Assembly: GCA_946530505.1 (NCBI GenBank)
Contig: CAMNAD010000062.1
Location: 1 to 8,223 of the forward strand
Direction: 5' to 3'
Origin: an uncultured Bacteroidales bacterium
GTDB lineage: Bacteria; Bacteroidota; Bacteroidia; Bacteroidales; UBA932
DNA length: 8,223 nucleotides
Under the pieces are notes generated by a model. The model saw only the letters and a list, made by a program, of their open reading frames with translations. It had not been told where the DNA came from and ran no database searches. Made by a program: the position numbers and the translations under genes. This document shows positions 6,121-8,223 of this stretch, piece by piece. Within the stretch, counting starts at the first letter, position 1; each line of letters begins with the position of its first letter.

Positions 6121-7763
6121 TCCTCTGCCTGCTTGCCGCTGCGGCCATCTGCTGCAAGAAGGCCCCCGCTCCCGAACCGGCCGGAGAGGCCTCTGCGGTT
6201 CCGGAACGGATGGAATGGTTCCGGGATGCCAAGTTCGGAATGTTCATCCACTGGGGCATCTACACCGAACTCGCCGGAATTTACGGCGACAAGACCGACG
6301 GCGGAGAATGGATGATGCACAGCAAGCAGATTCCTATCAAGGAGTATTCTGCCCTGGCAAAACGTTTCAATCCCGTACGCTTCGATGCCGCCGACTGGGT
6401 TTCGCTCGCAGCGGAAGCGGGGCAGAAATATATGGTAGTCACCGCCAAGCATCACGACGGTTTTGCCATGTACGACTCCGATGCAAGCGCCTACAACATA
6501 GTGGACGCATCTCCATACGGGAAAGATATCATTGCAGCCCTCGCCTCGGAATGCAAGGCACAGGGGCTGCATTTCGGATTCTACTATTCCCACATGCTGG
6601 ACTGGTATCATCCCGGCGCGAACGGCTGCGCCTGGGATCCTGCCCACAAAGGGAGCAGGGAGGCCTACCTCAAGAATATTGCGCTCCCGCAGGTGGACGA
6701 ACTCCTGACACGCATCCCCAACGTAGATATAGTTTGGTTCGACCAGGGCGGGGACATAACTCCGGACGAGGCCAGGCTCTTCTACGACAAGGTCCGCGCA
6801 TATCCCAATATAATCCTGAACAACCGCATGGGCGGCGGGATGAAGGGGGACGTGGTGACCCCGGAGCAGTTCATCCCCGCGACCGGATACCCCGGAAGGA
6901 TCTGGGAAACCTGCATGACCATGAACCGCCACTGGGCATATTGCGCCTACGACGACAACTGGAAAAGTTCCGGAGAACTCATACGCAAGCTCTCGGAAAT
7001 CGTGAGCAAAGGGGGAAATCTTCTCTTGAACATAGGCCCGGACAAATACGGCAGCATCCCTCAGATATGCAGAGATAATTTGATGGCAATTGGGTCCTGG
7101 ATGAAAGTGAACGGCGAGGCGATTTACGGCACCGAGGCATCTCCATTCCCGTTTTTGCCTTTCGGGTACGCCACCAGAAAGGGGAACACCCTCTATCTGC
7201 ATATTCACAAGTGGTCGAAGGAAATCAGCGTGCCGTACAGGCTGAAGGTGCGAAAAGCCTGGCTGCTGGCAGATCCCTCTGTGAGGGTGCGCTGCCGGAG
7301 CCGGAAGGGTGTCACCACATTCGAACTGCCTCCTTTCTCTCCCGATGCCGCGGTCAGCGTGCTGGCGGTGGAGCTGAAAGAGCAGGTGCCGGTGCAGGCC
7401 GTGCCCACGGAAGGGCTGCCGCTTCTGGTGGAAGGGGTCGTGGTTCCGCAGCTGAGCGACGCCGATTTCAAATCTGTCTGGACGGCGGAAGGGCCTTCGG
7501 CCACCGTAGAAATCACGCTCCCTACCCGGCAGAACATACAGTGTTTTGCCGCGGTCGAACCTTGGCAGTTATGGGAAAATCCTATGCAGGCTTACCGGGT
7601 GGAAGCACTGGTGGACGGGGCCTGGACCTGCATTGCCGAAGGGACAGGAGACGGCACAGGCATCACGCTTCCCTTCAGTTCTGTAGCAGCTTCCAACTTC
7701 AGGGTTGTCATCAGCAATCCTTCCGGAAAGGCCAGTTGCAGCCAGATAATGCTTTTCAATTAG
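6102..7763 (+). CDS. GH29 alpha-L-fucosidase, predicted lipoprotein, with C-terminal F5/8-type domain
   Basis: This 553-aa glycosidase would release L-fucose from glycans by a retaining mechanism. The leader MFPRKIVLCLLAAAAICCKK and the Pro/Ala-rich linker suggest lipidation at Cys17 or Cys18 and a periplasmic or outer-membrane site; the lipobox (AIC or ICC) is not ideal. The GH29 barrel starts at about 36. Motifs include KFGMFIHWGIYTELAG at 44-59, AKHHDGFAMYDS at 115-126, GFYYS at 159-163, and IVWFDQGGDI at 210-219, where Asp214 is the expected nucleophile. WETCMTMNRHWAY at 268-280 is a conserved family block, and GGNLLLNIGPDKYGSIP is at 304-320. The acid/base residue cannot be fixed from sequence because it varies in the family. 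A beta-sandwich (about 360-425) and a short F5/8 type C-like sugar-binding module (about 445-553) follow. The start overlaps hisS by 19 bp in another frame. The stop overlaps the convergent SGNH remnant by 3-4 bp. Confidence 0.95.
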   Translation: MFPRKIVLCLLAAAAICCKKAPAPEPAGEASAVPERMEWFRDAKFGMFIHWGIYTELAGIYGDKTDGGEWMMHSKQIPIKEYSALAKRFNPVRFDAADWVSLAAEAGQKYMVVTAKHHDGFAMYDSDASAYNIVDASPYGKDIIAALASECKAQGLHFGFYYSHMLDWYHPGANGCAWDPAHKGSREAYLKNIALPQVDELLTRIPNVDIVWFDQGGDITPDEARLFYDKVRAYPNIILNNRMGGGMKGDVVTPEQFIPATGYPGRIWETCMTMNRHWAYCAYDDNWKSSGELIRKLSEIVSKGGNLLLNIGPDKYGSIPQICRDNLMAIGSWMKVNGEAIYGTEASPFPFLPFGYATRKGNTLYLHIHKWSKEISVPYRLKVRKAWLLADPSVRVRCRSRKGVTTFELPPFSPDAAVSVLAVELKEQVPVQAVPTEGLPLLVEGVVVPQLSDADFKSVWTAEGPSATVEITLPTRQNIQCFAAVEPWQLWENPMQAYRVEALVDGAWTCIAEGTGDGTGITLPFSSVAASNFRVVISNPSGKASCSQIMLFN

Positions 7764-8096
7764 ATTTTTGCTTTCTTAAGCCAAAGGTCCGCCATGCGTT
7801 TGTGCCCGGCGGGGGTCGGGTGTATGCCGTCCCATATCCAATAGGAAGGTGCGGGTTCGGTGCCTTTGGCAGTACGATGCAATGATATAGACGTAGCTGT
7901 GGCCGTAGATGTGGTTCATGTCGGTATGGCTGCGTTCGGACGAGGTTTTTTTGTAGTTGTAGATGCAGCCCCAATTGCCGTCGGTGATGCTGTCGCCGAT
8001 GAAAACGATGCGCTTTCCGCTTTTGGGCGTTTGGGTGCATGAAATGGCCGCCAGACAGGCCAGGACAATGATTAGGATTCTGTACTGAAGTTTCAT
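7760..8096 (-). pseudogene. SGNH/GDSL hydrolase lipoprotein gene with internal deletion and frame change
   Basis: From the ATG at 8096 the frame encodes a lipoprotein leader (MKLQYRILIIVLACLAAISC), then KRIVFIGDSITDG with the catalytic GDS serine (block I), then HTDMNHIYGHSYVYIIASY, a typical Bacteroidota SGNH N-terminus. At about 7871 the homology stops and the frame drifts on to a stop at 7776. In another frame of the same strand, from about 7870 to the TAA at 7760, the family's last part is intact: SYWIWDGIHPTPAGHKRMAD and a Lys-rich end, carrying the catalytic Asp and His of block V. Blocks II and III, including the GxND asparagine, are missing. Compared with ~230-250 aa relatives, roughly 130-150 residues are gone. 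Neither fragment alone can form the Ser-Asp-His site with its oxyanion hole. It is convergent with the fucosidase gene, overlapping it by 4 bp. A sequencing or assembly error is the alternative. Confidence 0.85.
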
Positions 8097-8120
8097 ATCT
8101 TTCAAAGATTCGGATTAAAA

Positions 8121-8151
8121 TTTGGATTTTGGAAAATAATTCCTACCTTTG
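8121..8151 (+). promoter_or_regulatory. Bacteroides-type promoter of tRNA-fMet
   Basis: TTTG at 8121-8124, a 19-bp spacer and TACCTTTG at 8144-8151 match the Bacteroides -33/-7 consensus exactly. The predicted start is near 8158, about 5 nt before the tRNA. This is the best promoter in the window and supports placing the organism in Bacteroidota. Confidence 0.85.
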
Positions 8152-8162
8152 CAGTCCAATAC

Positions 8163-8223
<61 letters not shown>

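Noticed and set aside
5931..7208. 425-codon minus-strand open frame opposite hisS and the fucosidase
   Set aside because: It lies antisense to two well-supported genes, its protein has no recognisable family, and long antisense frames are expected in GC-rich coding DNA.
8103..8110. Promoter -7 box for the SGNH remnant (AATCTTTG, minus strand)
   Set aside because: One consensus base is wrong and no TTTG lies at the right distance upstream. It is mentioned only as a parallel to the hisS box.

Overview
The window looks like a chromosomal segment from a Bacteroidales-type member of the Bacteroidota. Four things point there: a DUF3078 outer-membrane protein (a family largely confined to this phylum), several lipoproteins with Cys at the end of short hydrophobic leaders, Bacteroides-style promoter boxes (TAnnTTTG, one with a TTTG at the -33 position), and mostly SD-less genes. 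Coding DNA is GC-rich, while the short spacers are AT-rich. The GH29 fucosidase and the SGNH-hydrolase remnant suggest a host- or plant-glycan-degrading lifestyle. Genus cannot be fixed from the sequence alone.

Layout. (1) Positions 1-1173, minus strand: a probable two-gene operon. It encodes a 348-aa lipoprotein with a Trp/Tyr/Gly-rich middle and a Ser/Arg/Gly-rich tail, then, 24 bp downstream, the first 34 codons of a secreted protein that resembles an OmpP1/FadL-type outer-membrane protein and runs off the left edge. (2) 1174-1312: a divergent AT-rich control region with a Bacteroides-type -7 box towards proS, a small hairpin, and a weaker box facing the other way. (3) 1313-7763, plus strand: a tight run of five genes, proS, a DUF3078 protein, tilS, hisS and a GH29 alpha-L-fucosidase lipoprotein, with gaps of 10 bp, a 1-bp overlap, 11 bp and a 19-bp overlap. 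A second promoter-like box overlaps the tilS stop codon just before hisS. (4) 7760-8096, minus strand: an SGNH/GDSL hydrolase lipoprotein gene that has kept its first and last parts but lost the middle and changed frame, so it is a pseudogene. (5) 8121-8223, plus strand: a near-consensus promoter and the 5' four-fifths of an initiator tRNA(fMet), cut by the right edge.

The shared theme is translation: two aminoacyl-tRNA synthetases, the tRNA(Ile) lysidine synthetase and the initiator tRNA, with envelope and glycan genes interleaved. No mobile element, CRISPR array, toxin-antitoxin pair or phage gene is visible. The least explained items are the low-complexity aromatic/serine lipoprotein and its pairing with an outer-membrane protein, the short TilS, and the possibly leaderless hisS promoter. 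I do not see convincing evidence of a wholly new defence or metabolic system.
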